Origin: Sodalis-like endosymbiont of Proechinophthirus fluctus
GTDB taxonomy: Bacteria > Pseudomonadota > Gammaproteobacteria > Enterobacterales > Enterobacteriaceae
Length of the DNA: 6,976 nt
Direction of reading: 5' to 3'
Assembly (NCBI RefSeq): GCF_001602625.1
Contig: NZ_LECR01000001.1
Span: 9,230 to 16,205, forward strand
The notes under the pieces were generated by a model that was given only the letters and a program-made list of their open reading frames with translations, ran no database searches and was not told the DNA's origin. This document shows positions 1-6,976 of the stretch, in pieces; position 1 is the first letter of the stretch; each line of letters begins with the position of its first letter. The position numbers were made by a program, and so were the translations under genes.

Positions 1-689
1 CCTGCCGGTACGCGGCCGTAATGCACTTCGCCAGTTTCACGATCAAAGATTTTGGTGCTCTGGCCGATAGATACTCCCATGGAAATAACCGAGCCCTTCT
101 CGACGATTACTCCTTCGACGATCTCAGATCGGGCGCCGATAAAACAGTTGTCCTCGATGATGGTCGGGTTAGCCTGCAGCGGTTCCAGCACGCCTCCGAT
201 ACCGACGCCGCCGGACAGATGGACGTTCTTACCGATTTGCGCGCAGGAACCGACGGTAGCCCATGTGTCTACCATTGTGCCTTCATCCACATAGGCACCG
301 ATATTGACATAAGAGGGCATCAGTACTGTATTGCGGGCGATATAGGCGCCCTGGCGTACGCTGGCCGGCGGCACCACGCGAAATCCTTCGCGCTGGAAGC
401 GTTTGATGTCCCAGCCAGCGAACTTCATCGGTACTTTATCGAAGTAGCGCGTTTCGCCGCCCTCGATTAGCCGATTATCGACGATGCGAAACGAAAGCAG
501 TACCGCTTTTTTCAGCCATTGATGGGTCACCCACTCGCCATTGATTTTTTCCGCTACGCGCAGCGCTCCGCTGTCGAGGGAAGAGATAACCTGATTAATC
601 GCGTTGCGGGTGGCGCCATCGACGTTAGCCGGCGTAATCAGGGCACGTTGTTCAAAGGCGGTTTCAATAATCTGCTGTAATGGCTGCAT
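1..689 (-). CDS. dapD: Tetrahydrodipicolinate N-succinyltransferase DapD (partial, 3' end outside window)
   Basis: DapD transfers a succinyl group from succinyl-CoA to tetrahydrodipicolinate in the succinylase branch of the cytoplasmic lysine and diaminopimelate pathway, which also feeds peptidoglycan. Reverse translation from 689 gives an unbroken frame of 229 codons beginning [12 protein letters not shown] and running off the left edge at HYGRVPA. The E. coli enzyme is 274 residues from memory, so about 45 C-terminal residues are missing. Residues about 108-229 show the left-handed beta-helix (hexapeptide repeat) character of the family, with [14 protein letters not shown] and [13 protein letters not shown]. 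Asp141 and Glu189, the catalytic pair described for DapD, are present. The ATG at 687-689 is preceded by AGGA (699-702) nine bases upstream. The gene starts 53 bases after the stop of the glnD remnant. No stop or frameshift is seen, so it appears functional. Identification is very secure. Confidence 0.97.
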   Translation of the reverse strand, partial: MQPLQQIIETAFEQRALITPANVDGATRNAINQVISSLDSGALRVAEKINGEWVTHQWLKKAVLLSFRIVDNRLIEGGETRYFDKVPMKFAGWDIKRFQREGFRVVPPASVRQGAYIARNTVLMPSYVNIGAYVDEGTMVDTWATVGSCAQIGKNVHLSGGVGIGGVLEPLQANPTIIEDNCFIGARSEIVEGVIVEKGSVISMGVSIGQSTKIFDRETGEVHYGRVPA

Positions 690-741
690 CCTGTCGTGTC
701 CTGCTTGTCGGCTTAATGGAAATTCTCATAACGTTACTTGT

Positions 742-781
742 ATCATATTTTATCGTTTATATTGAGTATCTCTTCTGTCAA
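742..781 (-). promoter_or_regulatory. Candidate dapD promoter in the tail of the glnD remnant
   Basis: On the minus strand a perfect TTGACA (776-781) overlaps the last codons of glnD. Downstream are A+T-rich -10-like hexamers: TATAAA (756-761, spacing 14), TAAAAT (747-752, spacing 23) and TATGAT (742-747). None has the ideal 16-18 base spacing from TTGACA, so the exact pairing is unresolved. TATGAT alone, with a weak -35, is another option. A separate dapD promoter is plausible because the gene upstream is dead while dapD is intact. This is a weak call. Confidence 0.3.
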
Positions 782-961
782 GCGCCGACACAATTCCGCC
801 AGCATTACTGTGCTGAGAGCGGGCACCCTGTCGCCGCCTGCCAGAATGAATAAATCCTCCACCCACTCGTCGATAGTGGAAATACGCGGCCGTGCAGCAA
901 AATGCCCAAATAGACGAAGATGAAAACGTCGCTGACGCGAGCCGGTAATCCTCGCTGGTAA

Positions 962-989
962 AGCACTGTCAGCTCCAAATGACAGTGCT
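962..989. repeat. Perfect 10-bp inverted repeat inside the glnD remnant
   Basis: AGCACTGTCA (962-971) and TGACAGTGCT (980-989) are exact reverse complements separated by GCTCCAAA. No T run follows on either strand, so it does not look like a terminator. The segment encodes the remains of the second ACT domain of GlnD (about ELTVLYQRGLPARV), so it probably arose by drift or by templated mutation within the dead gene. Confidence 0.75.
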
Positions 990-2096
990 GTAAGACAGAA
1001 ACACTACCGAGGTGTCCCCATATTGAAATGGCGCAGATTGAGAGAAGTATGGCGCACCAGCGGATGTCGGTAATCCCCGAGTTACAAGATTTGCAGCAAC
1101 GCTTGGCAGATGATGGGATAGCAGTCCAGAGACAGCGCGCTGCCGTCCGTCTCGAGCACCACGAAGGTATTGATCGCCATCCCGTACTGGTTAGCGAAAA
1201 TCTGCGTGTCGTGCACGCTTAGATTACGGCGATCCAGCTCACCCGTCACCGAGGAGAACAATAAAATAAATAGGGGCGGTTCTAATTGCGAATGAAAATC
1301 TCGGTGTCGCCGCGGGTGGCTTCTGCGGGCAAATCGTGCAGCGCAGCGAATTCCCGCGCGTCGCGGGCGCCGAACTGGGAATGATCACTGCCACGCCCTT
1401 TGGCGATGTCGGTGAAATAGAGCACATCCACCAGCAATAAGTGCCGCTTGCCCAGGCATGGAAACAGCCTCATAAACAGCGGATGGTAAGCCAGCTGACT
1501 TTCGTCAGCAAAGCTTTCCAGCTTCAGTAATACCCAAATGGTATGTGTTCATCGGCGGTATAGAGGCATGGAACAGGTCAAATGTATCTGACCGATGATA
1601 TTGCTCTATTGCGGCGTGTAAACCCACAGCACGCTGTGCCGATGCATCAGCAGCAGGGCATGTTTTCACCCGGTTGATGAAAAATTTGCATGAACAGGGC
1701 GGCGCGCGCTTCTGGGATTATGCACAGCGGCGCCTTCAGGTAGGTGATGGCGGGCATAATACATCCGGAGAAAAATGCCCTATGGCTGTCGGCTGAAAAC
1801 AGTGTCTCGTCGCGTAACTTAATGAGATTGTCGCGCCGCTGAAACTCGTCGTCCAGCTGCTGCGGCTTTTCATCTGGTGGCACAAGCGGTCAGGATAGCT
1901 TCATCAAACAACTGCAGCAGCATTTGATTCAGCTCGCTTACGCGGCGGCGGATGTGTGTGGCGCGAAAGAAATCTTTCATCATCCGCTCAACAAGCAGGT
2001 TTTCTTCTCCCTAGTAGCACAGTAGTTGCACCATGCTCTGCTGGCGGTCGAATAGCAGGTGGTTGTCTTAGCAATTCATCATTAGATGCAGGGTGA

Positions 2097-2128
2097 AACG
2101 AATGCAAAAGAAAGCCTTAGCATTCGTT
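2097..2128. repeat. Perfect 9-bp inverted repeat inside the glnD remnant
   Basis: AACGAATGC (2097-2105) and GCATTCGTT (2120-2128) are reverse complements with a 14-base spacer. On the minus strand they encode the remains of the NEC and IRF segments of GlnD. The spacer is about two bases shorter than a frame-preserving version would need, so a frameshift lies within the loop. No terminator-like T run follows. Confidence 0.7.
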
Positions 2129-2151
2129 GAGTTAGTTCATCCCGCTCGGCG

Positions 2152-2177
2152 CGGATAATAAAGTCGGATAATAAAGC
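2152..2177. repeat. 13-bp tandem duplication that shifts the glnD frame
   Basis: CGGATAATAAAGT (2152-2164) is followed directly by CGGATAATAAAGC (2165-2177), two copies differing only in the last base. Deleting one copy restores a continuous minus-strand reading, MVSFGFIIRAERDEL, which matches the GlnD segment MVGFGFLTSAERAEL. Thirteen bases is not a multiple of three, so the duplication itself breaks the gene. Replication slippage is the likely origin. Confidence 0.85.
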
Positions 2178-2952
2178 CGAAGCTCACCATTTCATCCATC
2201 AAGGTGATGCCGAAATGGCAGTGCGCTCCAGCCAGAGCAGCATATGGATATCCCGCAGGCCAGGCCACTGGGACTGCTTTTAATGTCTGATTCCAGATTG
2301 TAGCTGGTGCCGTGATAGCGTAAACTCCTGCAGCTCCGCCAATTTAGCGGCGGAAAAACGCCTGCGAAGGCAAAAAGTTATCGCTGAACAACTGCTATTG
2401 CATGGTAAGAAACAGCACTAAATCGTCGCAAATCAAGCGCGACTCAATCAGTTTGGTCGCAAATATCAGCGGCCCTATCCAGGCACTCGGCAATACTGCG
2501 TACACTGTGGCCAATTTCCAGCTTCAAATCCCACAACAGCGCCAGTAGTTCGCCGCCGCTGTATCCCCCACATCCACCAGGGCGGTATGGGGAGCATGGA
2601 CAAACCCGTGTTAATACCATAACTGCCGTAGCCGATATACAGCGTGCGAGCATCCACCAATATTTCCGTCGTCTCCTCCGCATTAAAGGCGCCGGTCAGC
2701 CTGCGGTGGAACTCGTCTAGCCCTTCTTTTAAAGAAGGGTGGTTGAGGGCGTTATCCGGCCAGGTGAGAGGAGAAGAAGGTTTCACCGGCGGCCGGCGAC
2801 GCCAAGGACGCGATGGCGGGATGGTATATTGAAGGATCTGGTTCAGTATCGAGTTGACCTGTATAGTGTGGCAGCCCGGTGCGAAAGCGGTCTTACCTGG
2901 GCTGGTACGGAATTAACGCTTGCCGCTGTTCGGTGTTGGGCTGCAAGTGGTA

Positions 2953-3747
2953 TCAGGCCGGGTGGCAGATCACCGTCGGTAACGAGTCATCTGTACACAG
3001 CGTCATGATTTCGCAGCCATCCTCGGTCACCACGATCGTATGCTCGTACTGCGCCGACAGACTGTGATCCTTAGTTTTCACTGTCCAACCGTCTTTCATG
3101 GTGCGGATGCGGTAGTCGCCAGCGTTGATCATGGGCTCAATGGTGAACGCCATGCCCGGCTGTAACACTACTCCGCCATCGTCGGCGTCATAATGTAGCA
3201 CCTGCGGTTCTTCATGAAAGTCTTCGCCGATGCCGTGGCCGCAATACTCGCGTACCACCGAGAAGCTTTCCGCTTCAACGAACTGTTGAATAGCCTTGCC
3301 GAGGGTGCGCAGGCGGATGCCTGGCCGGACCATGCGAATAGCTAGATAAAGGCTCTCTTTAGTCACCCGGCACAGCCGTTCGCCGAGAATGGTCGGTTTA
3401 CCGACGATAAACATCTTCGAGGTATCGCCGTGAAAACCGTCTTTGATGACCGTGACGTCAATATTCAAGATATCGCCATCTTTAAGTTTTTTCTCATCGC
3501 TCGGAATACCGTGGCACACCACTTCATTCACCGAAATACAGACCGATTTCGGAAAACCGTGGTAGCCAAGCGACGCGGAAATGGCATGCTGCTTTTCGGT
3601 AATGTGATGGTAGCACAAACGATCCAGTTCTCCGGTGCTTACGCCGGCTTTAATATGAGGTTCAATCATTTCCAGCACCTCAGCAGCCAACCGGCCGGCA
3701 ACGCGCATCTTAGCGATATCGTATGATGTTTTAATAGGAATGACCAT
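2953..3747 (-). CDS. map: Methionine aminopeptidase, type I
   Basis: Map removes the initiator methionine from nascent cytoplasmic proteins when the second residue is small, using a dinuclear metal centre. The protein is 264 residues, the same length as E. coli Map, and aligns without gaps. All metal ligands are present: Asp97, Asp108, His171, Glu204 and Glu235. The substrate-contacting His79 and His178 are also there. Motifs include EVVCHGIP, NIDVTVIKDGFHGDTSKMF and EYCGHGIG. The frame stays open upstream to 3861, but those 38 residues (MAGQMIICQC onward) have no family counterpart. I chose the ATG at 3745-3747, where MVIPIKTSYDIAKMRVAG matches the usual N-terminus; a modest GGA lies about seven bases upstream. 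In relatives map is followed by glnD, and here the gap to the glnD remnant is roughly 100 bases. The gene appears fully functional. Confidence 0.97.
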   Translation of the reverse strand: MVIPIKTSYDIAKMRVAGRLAAEVLEMIEPHIKAGVSTGELDRLCYHHITEKQHAISASLGYHGFPKSVCISVNEVVCHGIPSDEKKLKDGDILNIDVTVIKDGFHGDTSKMFIVGKPTILGERLCRVTKESLYLAIRMVRPGIRLRTLGKAIQQFVEAESFSVVREYCGHGIGEDFHEEPQVLHYDADDGGVVLQPGMAFTIEPMINAGDYRIRTMKDGWTVKTKDHSLSAQYEHTIVVTEDGCEIMTLCTDDSLPTVICHPA

Positions 3748-3812
3748 GTAAAGATCCACAGTCGGCGCCAAGGTCGACAAAATAATATAAGATGAATTAT
3801 CGGGTGGCATTA

Positions 3813-3841
3813 ATGGTATCAGTACGGCTCGGCACTGACAA
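3813..3841 (-). promoter_or_regulatory. Candidate map promoter
   Basis: On the minus strand TTGTCA (3836-3841) matches the sigma-70 -35 consensus at five of six bases. A 17-base spacer separates it from TACCAT (3813-3818), which matches the -10 consensus at four of six. Transcription would begin near 3806 and give a leader of about 60 bases before the map ATG at 3747. The position suits map, and it does not overlap the divergent rpsB promoter candidate. Confidence 0.45.
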
Positions 3842-3899
3842 ATTATCATTTGTCCCGCCACGCGAGGAAAAATATTTAGTGGAGTCTAGGAGTGGTTTA

Positions 3900-3908
3900 T
3901 GGTATAAA
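3900..3908 (+). promoter_or_regulatory. Candidate rpsB promoter: extended -10 with GC-rich discriminator
   Basis: TGG-TATAAA (3900-3908) is an extended -10 element, followed at once by the GC-rich run GCGCGGCGGC. A GC-rich discriminator is typical of growth-rate- and ppGpp-controlled ribosomal promoters. No good -35 stands 16-18 bases upstream, which an extended -10 could offset. Transcription would start near 3915, giving a leader of about 180 bases. As I recall, the E. coli rpsB leader is of similar length (about 160). Sequence supports the element; activity is inferred. Confidence 0.55.
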
Positions 3909-3914
3909 GCGCGG

Positions 3915-4861
<947 letters not shown>

Positions 4862-4873
4862 ATATGTTGGTTA

Positions 4874-4900
4874 GAGGGCCTGTATTCAGGCTCTCCTTTT
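4874..4900 (+). terminator. rpsB-tsf intercistronic attenuator hairpin
   Basis: GAGGGCCTG (4874-4882) pairs with CAGGCTCTC (4887-4895) through nine base pairs including one G-T, around the loop TATT. A T4 run (4897-4900) follows after one C. A partial terminator between rpsB and tsf is known from E. coli, where it lowers transcription into tsf. The short T run suggests incomplete termination here too. The frameshifted rpsB stop ends 12 bases before the stem. Confidence 0.75.
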
Positions 4901-4935
4901 ACCTATCTCAAACACGGGATAACGAGGAACAGATA

Positions 4936-5796
4936 ATGGCTGATATTACGGCCACCCTGGTTAAAGAACTGCGTGAACGTACCGGCGCAGGCATGATGGA
5001 ATGTAAGAAAGCCCTGGTTGAAGCGCAGGGCGATATCGAGCTGGCTATCGACAATATGCGTAAGTCCGGCCAGGCGAAAGCCGCTAAGAAAGCGGGCCGC
5101 GTCGCGACTGAAGGAGTCATCCTGACTAAAATCGCGCAGGACGGCAAATATGGCGTCATCATCGAGCTGAACTGTGAAACCGATTTTGTTGCTAAAGACC
5201 GCGGCTTCAAAGCCTTTGGCGACGAAATTATCACCGCGGCGCTGAACGAAAACATTACTGGTGGTGTTGAGGCCCTGAAGTTCAAATTTGAAGAAAAGTG
5301 CATTGCGCTAATGGTCAAAATTGGTGAAAACATCAATATCCGTCGCCTGGGCGTTCTGGAAGGCGACGTGCTAGGCTCTTACCTACATGGCGCGCGCATA
5401 GGCGTCATAGTTTCGGCTACCGGCGCGGACGGAGAACTGGTGAAGCACGTCGCGATGCACATCGCCGCCAGCAAACCGGAATATGTCAACGCGGATGATG
5501 TGCCGGCCGATGTCGTAGCCCGTGAGCGTCAAATCCAGCTGGATATCGCCATGCAGTCCGGCAAACCGCGTGAAATCGCCGAAAAAATGGTTGAAGGCCG
5601 TATGCGTAAGTTCACCGGCGAGATTTCTCTGACCAGCCAGCATTTCGTGATGGATCCAAGTAAGACCGTCGGCCAGCTGTTGAGAGAACACGGTGCCAAG
5701 GTCAACAAGTTCATCCGTTTTGAAGTAGGAGAAGGCATCGAGAAAGCCAAAGTCGATTTCGCTGCCGAAGTGGCCGCAATGGGTAAGCAGTTTTAA
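4936..5796 (+). CDS. tsf: Elongation factor Ts (EF-Ts)
   Basis: EF-Ts catalyses GDP release from EF-Tu in the cytoplasm so that EF-Tu can rebind GTP and aminoacyl-tRNA. The product is 286 residues, beginning [20 protein letters not shown]. The N-terminal UBA-like domain is clear ([13 protein letters not shown], about 15-27). The TDFV motif, whose Asp and Phe contact EF-Tu, is at 82-85. The C-terminal part retains [19 protein letters not shown] and RFEVGEGIE. Relative to E. coli (283 residues) there are two extra residues near 67-69 and one near 110, all before or within variable loops. The frame is open upstream to 4864, but GAGGA (4924-4928) seven bases before the ATG at 4936 and the family N-terminus set the start. 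Second gene of the rpsB-tsf operon, 74 bases after the rpsB stop. Appears intact. Confidence 0.97.
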   Translation: MADITATLVKELRERTGAGMMECKKALVEAQGDIELAIDNMRKSGQAKAAKKAGRVATEGVILTKIAQDGKYGVIIELNCETDFVAKDRGFKAFGDEIITAALNENITGGVEALKFKFEEKCIALMVKIGENINIRRLGVLEGDVLGSYLHGARIGVIVSATGADGELVKHVAMHIAASKPEYVNADDVPADVVARERQIQLDIAMQSGKPREIAEKMVEGRMRKFTGEISLTSQHFVMDPSKTVGQLLREHGAKVNKFIRFEVGEGIEKAKVDFAAEVAAMGKQF

Positions 5797-5806
5797 TTAA
5801 GTTTTT

Positions 5807-5835
5807 CGGAACTCACCTGCAGGAAGTTCCGCTTT
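5807..5835 (+). terminator. Hairpin following tsf, probable attenuator or weak terminator
   Basis: CGGAACT (5807-5813) pairs perfectly with AGTTCCG (5825-5831), with CACCTGCAGGA between. Only CTTT follows, so the T run is short and termination may be partial, allowing some read-through to pyrH. A T5 run precedes the stem, which could support a leftward terminator, but no minus-strand gene needs one here. The hairpin begins 10 bases after the tsf stop. Confidence 0.6.
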
Positions 5836-5854
5836 AATGAGGCCAGAATAATAT

Positions 5855-5867
5855 CACACGACGTGTG
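5855..5867. repeat. CACACG-A-CGTGTG palindrome upstream of pyrH
   Basis: Six-base arms CACACG (5855-5860) and CGTGTG (5862-5867) surround a single A. The one-base centre is too tight for a simple hairpin loop, so if it has a role a dimeric DNA-binding protein site is more likely. It lies 72 bases before the pyrH ATG, just after an A+T-rich stretch AGAATAATAT (5845-5854) that could hold a -10 element. No regulator is identified. Confidence 0.4.
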
Positions 5868-5939
5868 CCGCGCTTATCAGCCGGGCCGAGGCACCAGGTT
5901 AATTCTATCTCATGAAATCGCTCTCAAGGAACAGGTCGA

Positions 5940-6665
5940 ATGGCAACTAACGCAAAACCTATTTACCAGCGTGTTCTACTCAAATTGAGCGGTGAAGCCC
6001 TGCAGGGCGCTGAAGGTTTCGGTATCGACGATAGCGTACTGGATCGCATGGCCCAGGAAGTCAAAGAACTGGTGGAGCTGAGTGTCCAGGTGGGTGTGGT
6101 TATTGGCGGAGGTAACTTGTTTCGCGGTGCGGAGCTGGCGAAGGCCGGCATGAACCGCGTGGTGGGTGATCATATGGGTATATTGGCGACCGTCATGAAC
6201 GGTTTGGCGATGCGCGACTCCTTGCATCGATCCTATGTCAATGCCCATCTGATGTCGGCGATTCCGCTAAACGGCGTCTGCGACAACTACAGCTGGGCCG
6301 AAGCCATCAGCCTGCTGCATAATAATCGCGTGGTCATTTTTGCCGCCGGTACCGGCAATCCATTTTTTACCACCGATTCTACTGCCTGTCTTCGCGGTAT
6401 TGAAATTGAAGCCGAGGTTGTGCTTAAAGCGACGAAAGTGGATGGCGTCTTTTCCGCCGATCCGGTAAAACATCCGGATGCTACACTTTACGATCAATTG
6501 AGCTATCAGGATGTGCTGGAGCAAGAATTGAAAGTCATGGATCTGGCCGCCTTTACCATGGCACGGGATCACAATCTGCCGATTCGCGTGTTCAATATGA
6601 ACAAGCCTGGCGCGCTGCGGCGGGTAGTAATGGGTGATAAAGAAGGCACCTTAATTACCAAGTAA
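5940..6665 (+). CDS. pyrH: Uridylate (UMP) kinase
   Basis: PyrH phosphorylates UMP to UDP with ATP, a cytoplasmic step of pyrimidine nucleotide synthesis. The bacterial enzyme belongs to the amino-acid kinase family, is hexameric, and is inhibited by UTP and activated by GTP. The protein is 241 residues, the same length as E. coli PyrH. Motifs are intact: [11 protein letters not shown] with Lys15, [11 protein letters not shown] with Arg62, GDHMG with Asp77, [11 protein letters not shown] (137-147, containing Asp146), [13 protein letters not shown], and MDLAAF with Asp201. Residue 103 is His where E. coli has Arg, in the region reported to bind GTP. The ATG at 5940 is preceded by AAGGA (5926-5930) nine bases upstream. 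It is separated from tsf by 143 bases holding a hairpin and a palindrome, so it probably has its own promoter plus read-through. Appears functional. Confidence 0.97.
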   Translation: MATNAKPIYQRVLLKLSGEALQGAEGFGIDDSVLDRMAQEVKELVELSVQVGVVIGGGNLFRGAELAKAGMNRVVGDHMGILATVMNGLAMRDSLHRSYVNAHLMSAIPLNGVCDNYSWAEAISLLHNNRVVIFAAGTGNPFFTTDSTACLRGIEIEAEVVLKATKVDGVFSADPVKHPDATLYDQLSYQDVLEQELKVMDLAAFTMARDHNLPIRVFNMNKPGALRRVVMGDKEGTLITK

Positions 6666-6677
6666 TTCATAACGGGG

Positions 6678-6715
6678 CCTGGCAACCAATGGCCACGGTC
6701 CGCCTGGACAACCAA
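6678..6715. repeat. Imperfect 12-bp direct repeat between pyrH and frr
   Basis: CCTGGCAACCAA (6678-6689) recurs as CCTGGACAACCAA (6703-6715) with one inserted A. The copies fill much of the 68-base gap between pyrH and frr. A small duplication is the simplest explanation, and no function is evident. Confidence 0.45.
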
Positions 6716-6720
6716 GTCTC

Positions 6721-6725
6721 AAGGG
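6721..6725 (+). promoter_or_regulatory. frr ribosome binding site
   Basis: AAGGG lies eight bases before the GTG at 6734-6736 and fixes that codon as the frr start. The nearby ATG at 6741 is in another frame. Confidence 0.65.
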
Positions 6726-6733
6726 TTCGCAAC

Positions 6734-6976
6734 GTGATTAATGAAATCCGTAAAGATGCCGAGGTTCGCATGGAAAAATGCGTCGACGCGTTCAAAAAAC
6801 ATATCAGCAAAGTCCGCTCGGGCCGCGCTTCCCCGAGCCTGCTTGACGGTATTCAGATCAAATATTATGGCACGCTAACGCCGCTGCGTCAGCTGGCTAA
6901 TATTGTCGCCGAAGATTCTCGCACTCTGGCTATTACCGTCTTTGACCGAGCTCTGGCGCCGGCGGTGAAAAAAGCC
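6734..6976 (+). CDS. frr: Ribosome recycling factor (partial, 3' end outside window)
   Basis: RRF works with EF-G to split the post-termination ribosome so that subunits can be reused. The window holds the first 81 codons of about 185. The frame starts at GTG, as it does in E. coli frr, and reads [20 protein letters not shown], then [12 protein letters not shown] and [12 protein letters not shown] and EDSRTL, all typical of RRF. The first part forms the start of the long helical domain I, and about residue 31 onward enters the hinge and beta-domain II. AAGGG (6721-6725) is eight bases upstream. It follows pyrH by 68 bases, the conserved order in enterobacteria. No lesion is visible in the part present. 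Confidence 0.96.
   Translation, partial: MINEIRKDAEVRMEKCVDAFKKHISKVRSGRASPSLLDGIQIKYYGTLTPLRQLANIVAEDSRTLAITVFDRALAPAVKKA

Larger units (their letters stand above)
743..2846 (-). pseudogene. glnD: Decayed glnD, PII uridylyltransferase/uridylyl-removing enzyme
   Basis: Intact GlnD (about 890 residues in E. coli) senses glutamine and adds or removes UMP on the PII proteins GlnB and GlnK. Pieces of it occur in order on this strand but in different frames. They are: an N-terminal stretch ([17 protein letters not shown], about 2690-2740); [21 protein letters not shown] (about 2475-2550); TKLIESRL, then [20 protein letters not shown] and [17 protein letters not shown] (about 1890-1990); [26 protein letters not shown]; an HD-domain piece [13 protein letters not shown] (about 1380-1420); an ACT piece [15 protein letters not shown] (about 1180-1230); and the true C-terminus WVEDLFIL...LTEEILNINDKI ending at the TGA at 743-745. 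Lesions include nonsense codons at 2068-2070 and 2011-2013, a 13-bp duplication, many small indels and larger deletions. The 5' limit is approximate: CTG at 2844-2846 followed by AACCAGATC may be a mutated ATG. About 2.1 kb remain of about 2.67 kb. No function is expected. Confidence 0.96.

Noticed and set aside
21..470. Plus-strand 149-codon open frame opposite dapD
   Set aside because: It is antisense to a clearly conserved dapD frame, and its product resembles no family I know.
1282..1473. Minus-strand 63-codon open frame ([13 protein letters not shown])
   Set aside because: It covers the GlnD HD and ACT pieces joined by a deletion; there is no start signal and no sign of a separate function.
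1647..1883. Minus-strand 78-codon open frame ([14 protein letters not shown])
   Set aside because: It is an internal GlnD segment between frameshifts, so it belongs to the pseudogene.
2475..2786. Minus-strand 103-codon open frame beginning at GTG (MKPSSPLTWPDN)
   Set aside because: Its first half is the glnD N-terminus and it then runs out of frame; it is part of the glnD remnant and not a separate gene.
2847..2952. Possible terminator between map and glnD
   Set aside because: I found no perfect stem followed by a T run in this gap.
3430..3726. Plus-strand 98-codon open frame opposite map
   Set aside because: It is a shadow of the conserved map coding strand.
3748..3861. Upstream in-frame extension of map (38 residues)
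   Set aside because: It has no family similarity and overlaps the candidate map promoter; the family N-terminus begins at the ATG at 3745-3747.
4864..4935. Upstream in-frame extension of tsf (24 residues)
   Set aside because: It would be translated through the attenuator hairpin, has no homology, and the GAGGA site at 4924-4928 serves the ATG at 4936.

Overview
The window is an enterobacterial (Gammaproteobacteria, Enterobacterales) chromosome segment with the order dapD - glnD - map on the minus strand, then rpsB - tsf - pyrH - frr on the plus strand. This is the arrangement known from Escherichia coli, and every intact protein reads as a close relative of its E. coli counterpart. The glnD position holds a heavily decayed pseudogene, and rpsB carries a late frameshift. 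A good but incompletely pruned gene order with recent pseudogenes suggests a host-associated bacterium in early genome reduction. A Sodalis-like insect symbiont is my best guess; this is an inference from the pattern, not a database match.

Minus-strand half (1-3747). The window opens inside dapD (tetrahydrodipicolinate N-succinyltransferase), of which the first 229 codons are present and intact. From 743 to about 2846 lies the glnD remnant (PII uridylyltransferase/uridylyl-removing enzyme). Recognisable pieces of the nucleotidyltransferase, HD and ACT domains are still in order. They are split among frames by indels, a 13-bp tandem duplication, nonsense codons and larger deletions. Upstream of it is an intact map (methionine aminopeptidase) with all metal ligands.

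Divergent control region (3748-4096). I see a candidate map promoter facing left. Facing right is an extended -10 element with a GC-rich discriminator that fits a ribosomal-protein promoter. It is followed by a leader of about 180 nt that matches the position of the rpsB leader / t44 (tff) RNA, where ribosomal protein S2 is known to control its own operon.

Plus-strand half (4097-6976). rpsB (S2), tsf (EF-Ts), pyrH (UMP kinase) and the first 81 codons of frr (ribosome recycling factor) follow. Hairpins with short T runs lie between rpsB and tsf and just after tsf, as expected for attenuators that tune expression along the cluster. The most notable feature is rpsB: one missing base at about codon 238 puts the ancestral tandem stop TAATAA (4819-4824) out of frame, replaces the usual last four residues with 17 new ones, and moves the stop to within 12 bases of the rpsB-tsf hairpin.

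The intact genes serve essential processes: lysine/peptidoglycan precursor synthesis, N-terminal methionine removal, translation and pyrimidine nucleotide supply. The one gene lost outright is a nitrogen-status sensor, which a host-restricted bacterium can do without. I see no mobile element, CRISPR array, tRNA, rRNA or previously undescribed multi-gene system here.
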